A stretch of DNA of 64,000 bases, taken from contig NZ_CP150145.1 of the NCBI RefSeq assembly GCF_037963835.1, positions 1,240,001 through 1,304,000 on the forward strand, given 5' to 3'. Numbering within the stretch: position 1 is the stretch's first letter; each line of letters opens with the position of its first letter. Positions 28,873 to 36,718 of the stretch are shown here, one piece after another. The position numbers were made by a program, and so were the translations under genes. Under the pieces are notes generated by a model, which worked only from the letters and a program-made list of their open reading frames with translations, was not told where the DNA came from and did no database searches. The stretch is from Paenibacillus sp. FSL H8-0332 (GTDB lineage: Bacteria; Bacillota; Bacilli; Paenibacillales; Paenibacillaceae).

Positions 28873-29382
28873 TCACATGTTATATGATAATAAGTAAATT
28901 CTATTCTTATCAAGATTCATCATTCCAATTATTACATTGTCGAAGCTGGAGTTAAATACATCAGTCCCTGAAATTGAAGCGTTGGTTTGGTTATTTCTTA
29001 TCACAAAGTATCCTTTGTCAGCATTGAGTGGTATTAGTTTAGAAGTTGTCTCATCTGTTATCGCCCTGATCTTTTTGAAGAATGAAGCCGCAAAATCTGA
29101 AGGAAGCGGGAGTTCGGACCAATGATTCTCCCGGCCCTTTTCTGCTATTATTTTCATGTTCTCAGAATCGACTTGATAGATATACACCCGATACCCATCT
29201 CCCATTGCCCCATATGATTTCTTACTCAGTATAATTTCGCTTTTTTTTGGCAGTTGTATTCCGAACGTATCGTTGAAAAATTCTATTTCTTTACTACTGT
29301 CAAAATAACCTTTATACAACACGGCCAATAAGATTATTAAAATAACGAATCTACCAATGATTATTCTTGTGTTTTTCATCAT
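28873..29382 (-). CDS. membrane-anchored hypothetical protein
   Basis: The 169-aa protein has an N-terminal membrane segment (about 8-26) and a mixed alpha/beta outer domain with no cysteine. I do not recognise a family. An ATG-proximal GAGGATATG can serve as ribosome site. It follows the frameshifted secreted-protein gene by 80 bases on the same strand, so the two may be one transcript. Composition is AT-rich like that neighbour. Confidence 0.65.
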   Translation of the reverse strand: MMKNTRIIIGRFVILIILLAVLYKGYFDSSKEIEFFNDTFGIQLPKKSEIILSKKSYGAMGDGYRVYIYQVDSENMKIIAEKGRENHWSELPLPSDFAASFFKKIRAITDETTSKLIPLNADKGYFVIRNNQTNASISGTDVFNSSFDNVIIGMMNLDKNRIYLLSYNM

Positions 29383-29462
29383 TTCATATCCTCTATTTTA
29401 ATAGTGAGAGTAGGATTTGGGAATATACGGGCATAATTTAAATTCATATTATTTAAGAATGA

Positions 29463-30067
29463 CTAGAAATTCATTACTACAGTGGATTGAGTAGTTCTAA
29501 GTCTTGCTAATTCGGCAGTTCCATTTGCCTGACTTTTATAGTATGGAGTGTATGAGCCCCCATTTGAAGATTGTTTGGCATAAGTTAGCAACTCAGAAGC
29601 CAATAGATAACCTTGTACATTAAAAAAAGCAATTATTGAACTTACCGCAGGAGATAGCACAGAGTCAGATACCCCAGCAGTTGAAAATCCATTTTTAAGT
29701 GAATTCTGTTGGGAAATATAATTTTCATATTCAGCGATATTTGTATCATAACCCGCAATTAAATCTGATAATTTACTTTTTCGGTTTCGTCAGTTTCATT
29801 CTCAAAATCCTTTTCAAGTCTTTCTTTGCCTTTAACAAGCTCATTTAAAACGGTTGTTCCTTGAGTTTCCATAAATATTTCAATCTCATTAATATTGTCT
29901 GTTAATTTTTGTTGAACTTGGGAATTGGTCAATTGATTATCTGAGATATGACTATTAAAAGTGGAAGTAGGGTAATTTTGCGCCCCTACTTGAGTAAGAC
30001 CTGTTGTTCCAGCTAGAAATGTTGCAGTGCTCATCAATAATAAAAATTTTTTAATAGTATTCTTCAT
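29463..30067 (-). pseudogene. secreted hypothetical protein, broken by a one-base frameshift
   Basis: Two overlapping frames together give one protein of about 201 aa. The first (30067 to 29759) has a signal peptide (KKFLLLMSTATFLAG, cleavage near VGA) and ends in ETEKVNYQI; the second continues from about 29780 as SKLSDLIAGYDTNIAEYE and runs to 29463 ending VVMNF. Adding one A to the five-A run at 29777-29781 (T on the plus strand) rejoins them. The mature protein is helical and Gln/Asn/Ser-rich with no recognised domain. It may be a true pseudogene, a phase-variable homopolymer or a sequencing error. Confidence 0.7.
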
Positions 30068-30211
30068 TCATCTGCCTTCAGTGAAATTTAATAAAACAGT
30101 CTTAAAACTATAAAGTTATTATTCCCTTACTATATATATTATTCCATTTAACTTACATATAATATCATAAATATGTATATAAAGTAATGGAAATCTAATT
30201 ATGTATTAAAT

Positions 30212-30378
30212 ATTCTCGGCTCGTTAGTGGACGATGTGATCGATCTGATTAAAGAGGTGGATTTGAAGATTGAAAAAACAAGATCTATCATAATTTGGAT
30301 ATCTTTAATGATTGGAAGAAGGAAGTCGTGGGGGGCTTCCGGCTGGACACAGGCGGGGAAGAAAGGACGCAGCGTTAA
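30212..30378 (+). pseudogene. degenerate sigK fragment (middle to region 4)
   Basis: Reads roughly as [16 protein letters not shown], then frameshifted LDI, EKEVV, and ends with GGEERTQR, parallel to 7262-7425 in the larger sigK remnant, with several small indels. It stops at TAA in the region corresponding to QREIAK. Upstream (30068-30211) is AT-rich spacer with the promoter of the minus-strand gene. Confidence 0.75.
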
Positions 30379-30456
30379 GGAGAGAGATCTGTTAGTAGAA
30401 AGGTCTCTTCTTTTATTTTATGGGTGCACTATCAGTGGAGTGGATTCGGGGAAACG

Positions 30457-30508
30457 TAAAAATAAACCAATTCGAATCGGAAACGATCGCGATTGGTTTA
30501 TTTTTTTA
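30457..30508 (+). terminator. A/T-rich hairpin terminator
   Basis: TAAAAATAAACCAAT (30457-30471) pairs with ATTGGTTTATTTTTTTA (30492-30508), giving an A-rich stem with a T run, usable in both directions. Confidence 0.65.
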
Positions 30509-30566
30509 CATCATATTGTTTCCATAACCTGATCAAGTTCATCATGAGTTCTATAAATCTAAGTAG
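30503..30566 (+). pseudogene. sigK fragment with junction-like left side and 3' tail
   Basis: TTTTTTTACATC and CCATAACCTGATCAAG resemble the left border of the main remnant (6988-7022: TTTTTTACATCGCATCG and CCACAACCTCAAG), then the frame at 30537 reads VHHEFYKSK and a stop, like the sigK C terminus. So a shared left junction and the gene's 3' end are brought together with the middle missing. Confidence 0.6.
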
Positions 30567-30642
30567 TGAGGTCATGCATAAATTAGGAGATTGAACCGAT
30601 AAGTTGTTAGAAGGATTAGAGAAGGAATAAGAGGAGTAACTC

Positions 30643-30918
30643 ATGGTCATTAGTCTTTTTTTTGTTATTTGCAGTGCCGCTTGGGGGGCTTGGATATGGT
30701 ATTTAATAATCAGGATATTATTATCTTTAGGAGGCGGTTTATTCGTAACACTTTATGATTCTGTATTCTTTTACATTACGATTCTGATAATATGGACTGC
30801 AACCGGACTTCTATTTGCGAATCATCTGAGGGAACAAAAACTGGATCTGTTGTTGTTTGTGTGTGGGATAACGTCACTTCTAGCTTTTTTTGTAGCAGCC
30901 ATGTCTTTTCTGTTGTGA
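30643..30918 (+). CDS. small hydrophobic membrane protein
   Basis: The 91-aa protein consists almost wholly of three membrane helices (about 4-28, 38-58 and 67-90) joined by short loops, with the only strongly charged stretch at NHLREQKLD. AGAGGAG lies 8 bases before the ATG. No family is recognised. It lies between two sigK fragments. Small immunity or regulatory membrane proteins look like this, but there is no direct evidence. Confidence 0.5.
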   Translation: MVISLFFVICSAAWGAWIWYLIIRILLSLGGGLFVTLYDSVFFYITILIIWTATGLLFANHLREQKLDLLLFVCGITSLLAFFVAAMSFLL

Positions 30919-30936
30919 TTTGATCTTCATTGGTAT

Positions 30937-31000
30937 AATTGGGCTGATTAAGTTAACGAGAGCTATCGCCCGAACACGAAGCAGGTTGGTCTTTTTCTCG
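30937..31000 (+). pseudogene. sigK fragment (region 2)
   Basis: ATTGGGCTGATTAAG, then GAGAGCTATCGCCCGAACA and CGAAGC follow 7069-7125 of the main remnant ([17 protein letters not shown]) with a few deletions. It is out of order relative to the fragments at 30.2 and 30.5 kb, which correspond to later parts of the gene. Confidence 0.7.
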
Positions 31001-31031
31001 AATTTCTCAAAAGCTTCAAACGTTAAAAACG

Positions 31032-31068
31032 CAGCGATTCTTCCATTATTGGAGAATCGCTGTTTTTT
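31032..31068 (+). terminator. intrinsic terminator
   Basis: CAGCGATTCTTCC (31032-31044) pairs with GGAGAATCGCTG (31051-31062) with one bulged T, followed by TTTTTTG. It would end transcription of the small membrane protein gene before the biosynthetic operon. Confidence 0.8.
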
Positions 31069-31181
31069 GTTTTTGGTCGATTGCTTGATTCAATAGATTA
31101 TAGATGTTGAAAAGTGTTTTCGTATCCCGCTTAAACAGCGGAAAGGACGGAACGATTGTGTAAAAGCGTCAGCGGTCGCCT

Positions 31182-31277
31182 TTGTCCCCGGATTTTCACC
31201 GCTAAGGAGAATCAATAAAATCTGGGGACAACAGCGATTGGAACAACGGTCCGTTCGTGGAGCGTCCACCCAAGTGC
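31182..31277 (+). repeat. dispersed repeat, copy 2, with an adjacent long hairpin
   Basis: TTGTCCCCGGATTTT (31182-31196) pairs with AAAATCTGGGGACAA (31217-31231), and 31239-31277 matches the inverted copy at 21609-21647 (36 of 39). No coding potential is seen. It may be a REP- or MITE-like intergenic element. Confidence 0.65.
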
Positions 31278-31437
31278 CTCCGTCGATCTTACTCTCAACA
31301 TATATAAAATTTTAATCAAAACGATAAAAAAGTTTGATATATTTACATTTATTAGGATAAAGAGGTATGATTCGATATGTAATTATTTTACTTTAATTAG
31401 AAAAATATATGAGAATATGCCTTAGGAGGTGAGAGAT
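31278..31437 (+). promoter_or_regulatory. leader and probable promoter region of the biosynthetic operon
   Basis: This AT-rich 160-base stretch precedes the first operon gene. A possible promoter is TTGATA (31334-31339) with GATAAA about 16 bases on. No Fur box (GATAATGATAATCATTATC-like) is visible, and no regulator gene lies in the operon. TAGGAGGTGAG at 31423-31433 is the ribosome site of the first gene. Confidence 0.4.
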
Positions 31438-32409
31438 TTGATCTACGACAATGTGCTGCAATTGATTGGGAACACACCGATTGTTAAATTGAATTACCTT
31501 CCGGAGCCTCTTGGGGCGCAGGTATTCATCAAGCTGGAGGGACTTAATCCCGGAGGCAGCATGAAGGACCGCACGGCGCTGTACATTATCAGCCAAGCGG
31601 AGGAAGCGGGTCTGCTGCAACCCGGCGGCACGATTGTTGAATCTTCCTCCGGGAATCTGGCGATCGGGCTTGCGCTTGTGGCCCGGCAAAAAGGGTACAA
31701 GCTGATTTGTGTAGTCGATCCCAAAATAAGCCCGGTCAATCTCAGCATTATCCAGGCTTATGGCGCAGAGACCGTGATGGTGGAGCAGGCTGACGAGTAT
31801 GGAAACTTTCTGAGAGCGCGCATAGACAAGGTGCAGGCTCTCGTTAAGCAGCTCGGGGCATTCTGGCCGAATCAGTATAATAATCCCAGCAATCCGGAAG
31901 CGCACATCCAAACCACCTCACGGGAGATCTATGAAGCCTTCGGCAAGGAGCTTCACTGGGCGGTGATTCCCGCAGGGACCTGTGGCTTAATCACCGGTTG
32001 CAGCTTGGGGCTGAAGGAACATATTCCGCAGATCAAAATAATGGCTGTGGATGCAGTCGGCTCCGTTACCTTTGGAATGCCGCCGGGTGTCCGGTATCAG
32101 ATCGGCATTGGTTCGGCCATTGTCCCGGGCAATATGCGGAGACATTTGTACGATGAGGTTACCCATGTGTCGGATGCTGAGGCCTTCGCTACTACCCGCA
32201 GACTGGTGAAGGAGGAAGGGCTGCTGGTTGGAGGTTCTGCAGGTGCGGCGGTGTTCGCTGCGCTTAAGCTTGCAGAGCGCCTGCCCGCTACCGAGAAAGT
32301 GCTGGCGATTCTGCCTGACCGGGGAGACCGCTATTACAATACTATTTTCTCGGATGAATGGCTGGAGAAGAACGCGATTGAACTGGATAAACACGCTGTC
32401 AAAATTTGA
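31438..32409 (+). CDS. sbnA: SbnA-type N-(2-amino-2-carboxyethyl)-L-glutamate synthase
   Basis: The 323-aa PLP enzyme of the cysteine synthase fold has the PLP lysine in GGSMKDRTA, the substrate loop ESSSGNLAIG and a glycine-rich PAGTCGLITG phosphate cup. The residue pattern (LIYDNVLQLIGNTPIV start, ESSSGN rather than EPTSGN) fits SbnA-type enzymes, which join O-phospho-L-serine and L-glutamate. The TTG at 31438 is chosen because AGGAGG lies eight bases upstream. With the SbnB-type enzyme at the other end of this operon it should make L-2,3-diaminopropionate, as in staphyloferrin B and zwittermicin pathways. Confidence 0.9.
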   Translation: MIYDNVLQLIGNTPIVKLNYLPEPLGAQVFIKLEGLNPGGSMKDRTALYIISQAEEAGLLQPGGTIVESSSGNLAIGLALVARQKGYKLICVVDPKISPVNLSIIQAYGAETVMVEQADEYGNFLRARIDKVQALVKQLGAFWPNQYNNPSNPEAHIQTTSREIYEAFGKELHWAVIPAGTCGLITGCSLGLKEHIPQIKIMAVDAVGSVTFGMPPGVRYQIGIGSAIVPGNMRRHLYDEVTHVSDAEAFATTRRLVKEEGLLVGGSAGAAVFAALKLAERLPATEKVLAILPDRGDRYYNTIFSDEWLEKNAIELDKHAVKI

Positions 32410-32416
32410 GCCGGGG

Positions 32417-33541
32417 GTGGACCCAATTTCTGTTTCGTTACGCCGCAATGTCGTTGACCGTGCAGTAAGACAGGCCCGACAGCAGCTTACCAGGCTGGCC
32501 TCATTGCCGCCCTCAGAGGAGATCAGACTTCCTTATGTCACGCATCACGGAAAATATATTCTCGGGGATAAGTGGTCGTCCGGATTTTTTATCGGCTTGC
32601 TCTACCGGCTCTACCAGCTGACCGGCGATCCAATCTATCTGGAGGAGGCGGACCACTGGATCGGCCTGATCGAACCCTACAAGAATCAAGGCGATTATCA
32701 GGATATTGGATTTCTGTTCTATTATTCTTATGCGCTGGGGTATGAGCTGACCGGTAAGGATGCCTATAAGGCCACCGCGCTTGAAGCTGCCGATCATCTC
32801 TTTGATTCTCAGCTTCCGGGCGGGTATCTGGAATGTAATTGGCTGCCCGAAGGGAAGCATTATGCCGGCATTGACAGTATGATGAATATCCGTTTGTGGT
32901 TATGGGCCAGCCGGGTAACCGGTGAGACACGCTACCATACCGCTGCCATGGAATCCGCACGTATTACCAGTGAAGCGATGATGAGGGAAGACGGCTTTAC
33001 TTACGAATACATGCGAATGAACCCTTTTACGGGAGCCGCAGAGCAGCCCTATAACAAGAATGCAAGATTCGGCACCGAATCGGTCTGGGCCAGAGGTCAT
33101 ACATGGGCATTGTATGGAGCTGTACAGCTATATGTATTGAACCGTGAAGAGGAGTGGAGACACAAGGTCCAGCAGCTCTCCGCCTTCTACTTATCCCATG
33201 TCTGCACAGATGGTGTTCCGGCATGGGATCTGATGTTGTCCGGCGAAGATACAGCCTTGAAGGATGCTTCGGCCGCTGCCATTGCCTGCTCTGCATTTTT
33301 TCAATTCGCCGCAGCCTTAAGCGATCAAGATCCCTTGCGCCAGCCCTTCCTGCAACACGCAGAGCGAATACTGGATACTTTGACTTCTGCGGAATATGCT
33401 CCTTCGGGTCCTGACCACGAGGGAGTGCTGGTGCACGCCAGTTCACCCCTGCATATCGTTCAAACCGCAGGAGAATCCCAGATCTGGGGCGATTATTTTC
33501 TTCTGGAGGCTCTATATTACGCATTGGAGGTCGGTTCTTAG
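32417..33541 (+). CDS. GH88/GH105-like six-hairpin glycosidase-fold protein
   Basis: The protein of about 374 aa has the alpha6/alpha6 barrel pattern of unsaturated glucuronyl/rhamnogalacturonyl hydrolases: a YQDIGF segment, then GIDSMMNIRLWLWAS with the usual catalytic-type Asp, and RGHTWALYGA. The start is uncertain: the GTG at 32417 lies just after the previous stop but has a poor ribosome site, while ATG at 32354 would overlap the previous gene. Its end overlaps the start of the carrier gene (TAGTG). Family members hydrate and cleave 4,5-unsaturated uronides; such a reaction has no obvious place in an amino-acid-based pathway, so the enzyme may have been recruited for a new hydrolysis or for removing a protecting sugar. 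Confidence 0.8.
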   Translation: MDPISVSLRRNVVDRAVRQARQQLTRLASLPPSEEIRLPYVTHHGKYILGDKWSSGFFIGLLYRLYQLTGDPIYLEEADHWIGLIEPYKNQGDYQDIGFLFYYSYALGYELTGKDAYKATALEAADHLFDSQLPGGYLECNWLPEGKHYAGIDSMMNIRLWLWASRVTGETRYHTAAMESARITSEAMMREDGFTYEYMRMNPFTGAAEQPYNKNARFGTESVWARGHTWALYGAVQLYVLNREEEWRHKVQQLSAFYLSHVCTDGVPAWDLMLSGEDTALKDASAAAIACSAFFQFAAALSDQDPLRQPFLQHAERILDTLTSAEYAPSGPDHEGVLVHASSPLHIVQTAGESQIWGDYFLLEALYYALEVGS

Positions 33542-33813
33542 TGAATGTTAGTGTCGGATCAATAGAATCTAGCGATATTAAAATAGTTATCGAAGAGGGG
33601 CATCCTGCGATTCAATTCATCAATATGGTGCCGGAGCTCCCGGACCAGCAGGTCTATGATTATGTCGTCCCTCTATTGGAGCAATATGGACTGGCGGGCA
33701 GGTCCCCTCAGATCTGGTTCAATGGAGCCAATGAGTGGGTGGTCCGCAGCCGCTGCGAAGCATTAGCCTACTCTCTGAATCCTGTGAATCAGCGGGAAGG
33801 GGTAACGGGATGA
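33541..33813 (+). CDS. CitD-like acyl carrier protein (citrate lyase gamma subunit-like)
   Basis: The 90-aa protein starts at a GTG with GGAGGT eight bases upstream. VGSIESSDIKIVIE near the N terminus matches the citrate lyase gamma-subunit motif AGTLESSDVMV, in which the first Ser after Glu carries the 2'-(5''-phosphoribosyl)-3'-dephospho-CoA arm; here that is Ser10. The C-terminal RSRCEALAYSL matches the family's RARLEAL. The protein should be modified by the CitG and CitX products encoded downstream. It is followed by a CitE-like gene with a four-base overlap (ATGA). Not an ordinary phosphopantetheine carrier: there is no DSL motif. Confidence 0.85.
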   Translation: MNVSVGSIESSDIKIVIEEGHPAIQFINMVPELPDQQVYDYVVPLLEQYGLAGRSPQIWFNGANEWVVRSRCEALAYSLNPVNQREGVTG

Positions 33814-34538
33814 GTCTAGCTGCCGAACAACTCGTCTATTTCTATGTTCCGGGATACAAACCGAATTACATAGAGTATGCTATGACCTTCTATCCTATGA
33901 ATATTATTCTCTGCCTGGAAGACGGCACGCCGGAAGACAAGAAGCTGGAAGCCAGATACGTGGTTAAGAATGCGCTTCAGGAGTTCACAGACTCGGAGCA
34001 TACTCTCATTGTCCGCATTAACAGTGTTCATACCCCGCACTGGGAGCGGGATCTGGAAGAGGTTGTGCCGCAGCGCCCCGACCGCATCCGCTTGCCAATG
34101 GTCAAGACGGCGGATGATCTGCGTCAGATTGAACGCAAGGTGCAGGAGATGTTGCGGGACCTGGGTCTGGACTATACTCCCAGCTATGAAGTCATGATCG
34201 AATGCTGTGAAGCTATTGCCAATATCGGCGACATTCACCAGGCCAGCGACAATATCTATGCCTTTACCTTTGGAGGAACAGATTATTTCAATGACTGTGT
34301 AGCTAAGGGGCTTGTGGACCCGGCCCGGGAGGTGCTTAGCGCCAAGCAGAAGCTGGGAGCTTACTGCCGGAGTATGGAGCTGCAGTGTTTTGACACCACT
34401 TATATGGCCTTCCGTGATCTGGAGGGGTTCCGCGAGGATTGTCTGCTGTCCAGGGAATATGGCTTCACCGGACGTTCAGTCATCCATCCTGACCAGGTTG
34501 CCGTTGTCCAAGAGATTTACGGAACTTCATTAGCGTAG
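33810..34538 (+). CDS. CitE-like lyase/aldolase (HpcH/HpaI fold)
   Basis: The 242-aa protein follows citrate lyase beta subunit through most of its length: LEDGTPEDKKLEAR (metal-site region), the substrate arginine in VRINS, the acidic residues in MIECCEAIANI and TFGGTDYFND, and the ending YGFTGRSVIHPDQVAVVQEIY. CitE proteins are about 290-300 aa; here the C-terminal 45-50 residues forming a lid are absent. CitE cleaves citryl-carrier to acetyl-carrier and oxaloacetate, or the reverse. No CitF transferase gene is present, so free citrate turnover is unlikely; a biosynthetic carbon-carbon bond formation on the carrier is my inference. The start at 33810 is set by overlap with the carrier gene; a longer frame upstream lies inside it. 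Confidence 0.85.
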   Translation: MSLAAEQLVYFYVPGYKPNYIEYAMTFYPMNIILCLEDGTPEDKKLEARYVVKNALQEFTDSEHTLIVRINSVHTPHWERDLEEVVPQRPDRIRLPMVKTADDLRQIERKVQEMLRDLGLDYTPSYEVMIECCEAIANIGDIHQASDNIYAFTFGGTDYFNDCVAKGLVDPAREVLSAKQKLGAYCRSMELQCFDTTYMAFRDLEGFREDCLLSREYGFTGRSVIHPDQVAVVQEIYGTSLA

Positions 34539-34547
34539 GAGGCTGTT

Positions 34548-35789
34548 ATGTTCACAACATACCGATTGGAATTACCTGAGCCTGTGACTCTGAATAAGCT
34601 TCAAATCCCTGTTTTCACCCATATGTTCCTGCAAAATGTATCTGCCCATAAGGTGCAGGTCGATCCGATTCAAGGGAAGCGCATCAGCGTCACTTATTTA
34701 TCCGCCTATCCCAGGGAGCAAATCGAACAGGAAGTCGCTGGTTTTCTGGAACGGTTCGCCCCGAAGCACCTGGAGGATTCCTTATCATCCGATGAAGTAC
34801 AGGAGCCTGCACTGAATGTGGTCGAACTGCCTGAGCCTCCATTAGAGCATCTGTGTTCCTGCTGCAAGCCGGGCAACGATCTGAACATCTCGGACGGCCT
34901 GCTGGAGCAGGGATGGCTCACTCTGCTGAAGAATCAGGAGCTGGCCTACCATCGCCCGATCATCCGTCTGCTGGAGTATTTTGACCAGAGTTATGTGGAT
35001 TATGTCGGCCGGAGGATCGGGGATTGTCAGGAACGGCAGTATTCAGTTTTGTTGCCTGCTGCGTTCGCCGAGAAGATGAATTACTTCCATAGCGCACCGA
35101 TGCATTTGCTGCTGGCCACTCATTTAAGCCATGATCATGAGACAATGAAATCCTTCGCTACAGATGTATCCGTGAATAACGGGAAGCTGCCGCAGGACTG
35201 CGGTCCTTATCTGGAGACGCCTCCCTATATCCTGCAATCTGCCCCCTGCTATAAAGTCTATATGGAAATGGAGGATCAGATGTTTGAGGACAATACCGCT
35301 TTTGTGCTCAAAGGCCAGTCCTTCCGCAATGAAGGCAAACGTGTATATCTGCTTGAACGGTTATTGAATTTCACCATGCGGGAATTCGTATTTCTGGGTA
35401 CTCCCGAATACGTCACCCGGATGCGTGACTTGACATTAGGGTGGACCATCGAGTGGATGGAAGCCGTAGGGATGAAAGGCGAGTGCGCCTTAGCCAATGA
35501 TCCATTCTTCCTGCCGGGTAAGGTGAAGCAGAATTTCAAAGTGCCCAAACATGTGAAATACGAGGTTCGTGCGGATATTCCGTATAAAAACGACACGATT
35601 TCTATTGCTTCCTATGATACGCATGGCGATTTTTTTGCGAAAACCTTTAACTTTAGACTGAGGGACAATACGGAAACGTGGTCGGGTTGCATCGGGCTAG
35701 GACTGGAGCGGGTAGTCTGGAGCTTCCTCCAGCAGTATGGCCTGGATCATGACAACTGGCCTGAGGCGATCCCGGAGAGCGCACAATGA
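34548..35789 (+). CDS. class II aaRS-like amino acid:carrier-protein ligase
   Basis: The 413-aa protein resembles the seryl-tRNA-synthetase-derived amino acid:[carrier protein] ligases, not a tRNA synthetase: there is no tRNA-binding arm. The motif 2 region reads SFRNEG then LLERLLNFTMREFVFLGTPE, and motif 3 is CIGLGLERVV. The three zinc ligands of that family are in place: Cys234 (PCYKVY), Glu279 (REF) and Cys381 (GCIG). The first 100 residues are an extra domain I do not recognise. Known members adenylate Gly or Ala and place it on a phosphopantetheine arm. Here the likely partner is the CitD-like carrier two genes upstream. GGAGG precedes the ATG; the end overlaps the CitG gene by four bases (ATGA). 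Confidence 0.83.
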   Translation: MFTTYRLELPEPVTLNKLQIPVFTHMFLQNVSAHKVQVDPIQGKRISVTYLSAYPREQIEQEVAGFLERFAPKHLEDSLSSDEVQEPALNVVELPEPPLEHLCSCCKPGNDLNISDGLLEQGWLTLLKNQELAYHRPIIRLLEYFDQSYVDYVGRRIGDCQERQYSVLLPAAFAEKMNYFHSAPMHLLLATHLSHDHETMKSFATDVSVNNGKLPQDCGPYLETPPYILQSAPCYKVYMEMEDQMFEDNTAFVLKGQSFRNEGKRVYLLERLLNFTMREFVFLGTPEYVTRMRDLTLGWTIEWMEAVGMKGECALANDPFFLPGKVKQNFKVPKHVKYEVRADIPYKNDTISIASYDTHGDFFAKTFNFRLRDNTETWSGCIGLGLERVVWSFLQQYGLDHDNWPEAIPESAQ

Positions 35790-36718
35790 CAGCTTCGCAA
35801 CAGGATACATCCTATTCGCTTGCTGAGGCGATGACCTACAGTGTTCTGGCGGAGGCGGTGAGCTGGCCTTCTCCCGGACTGGTCTCCGCCGTCAGCACGG
35901 GTTCTCACGGGGATATGGATATCTACACTTTTCTGCGAAGCGCACTCCGCATTCAGCCGTATTACCAGGCCGCAGCCCGCTTGGGCATAGAAGAATCTGC
36001 GGACAGAACCGGCAGGGAAGATCTGTTCAGAATGCTCCAGAAGCTCGGGCGGCGTGCCGAGGCTGGCATGCTGAGGGCTACCGGGGGAGTGAATACCCAT
36101 AAGGGAACGATCTTCCTGGGGCTGATTCTATGTGCGGCTGCGGGAATAACCAGCCAAGGGCCATCCGGCGGCGCAGAACCACAGGACATCTGCCGGCTGG
36201 CCGGAGGGATCGCCGGGAGTCCGCTTCGTAAGCAGCTAACGGACATCCTGAAGGAGACACAGATTACAAGTACAGGCGGACGCGCGTACAGGGAATGGCG
36301 GATCAGAGGCATTCGCGGAGAAGTGATCGACGGATTTCCTTCCATTCTCCAGCAGGGTCTGCCTTCCTTCCGTTCTGCGCTTGATCAGGGGGCGAACATG
36401 CGAACGGCGGTTATTCATTGCTTGTTCTCCCTGATGTCTGTGGTTCAAGATACAACGCTTCTGAACCGTGACTTTGACAGGACGCGGATCAGTTATACGC
36501 AAGCGTGTGCGCTGGAGGCTCTGGACCGGGGGAGCCTGTTCACCTCTGAGGGCAGGGCCTATATCCGCAAGCTGGAGAAGGATTTCCAGCTTCGTTCCTT
36601 GTCGCCCGGGGGATCGGCCGATCTTCTGGCCATGACGGTTGCCCTGCACTTGTGGGACGAGCATCAAGGGGGGGAAGTATGTGGAGAACCACTCCGTTAT
36701 GTCTGCCATTCTTCGTGA
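35786..36718 (+). CDS. citG: CitG-like triphosphoribosyl-dephospho-CoA synthase
   Basis: The 310-aa protein has the CitG hallmarks GGVNTHKGTIFLGLILCAA and LSPGGSADLLAMTV plus conserved VSWPSPGLVSAVSTGSHGDM near the N terminus. CitG makes 2'-(5''-triphosphoribosyl)-3'-dephospho-CoA from ATP and dephospho-CoA, the precursor of the citrate lyase arm. Length is usual. It is coupled by ATGA to the ligase gene and by overlap to the CitX gene. Confidence 0.92.
   Translation: MTASQQDTSYSLAEAMTYSVLAEAVSWPSPGLVSAVSTGSHGDMDIYTFLRSALRIQPYYQAAARLGIEESADRTGREDLFRMLQKLGRRAEAGMLRATGGVNTHKGTIFLGLILCAAAGITSQGPSGGAEPQDICRLAGGIAGSPLRKQLTDILKETQITSTGGRAYREWRIRGIRGEVIDGFPSILQQGLPSFRSALDQGANMRTAVIHCLFSLMSVVQDTTLLNRDFDRTRISYTQACALEALDRGSLFTSEGRAYIRKLEKDFQLRSLSPGGSADLLAMTVALHLWDEHQGGEVCGEPLRYVCHSS

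Noticed and set aside
30227-30532. 101-aa ORF in the sigK-fragment area
   Set aside because: Its start matches sigK and then shifts frame; it is better read as gene debris.
34548-35789. Calling the class II ligase a seryl-tRNA synthetase
   Set aside because: The tRNA-binding coiled-coil arm is missing and the zinc ligands and motif 2 text are those of carrier ligases.
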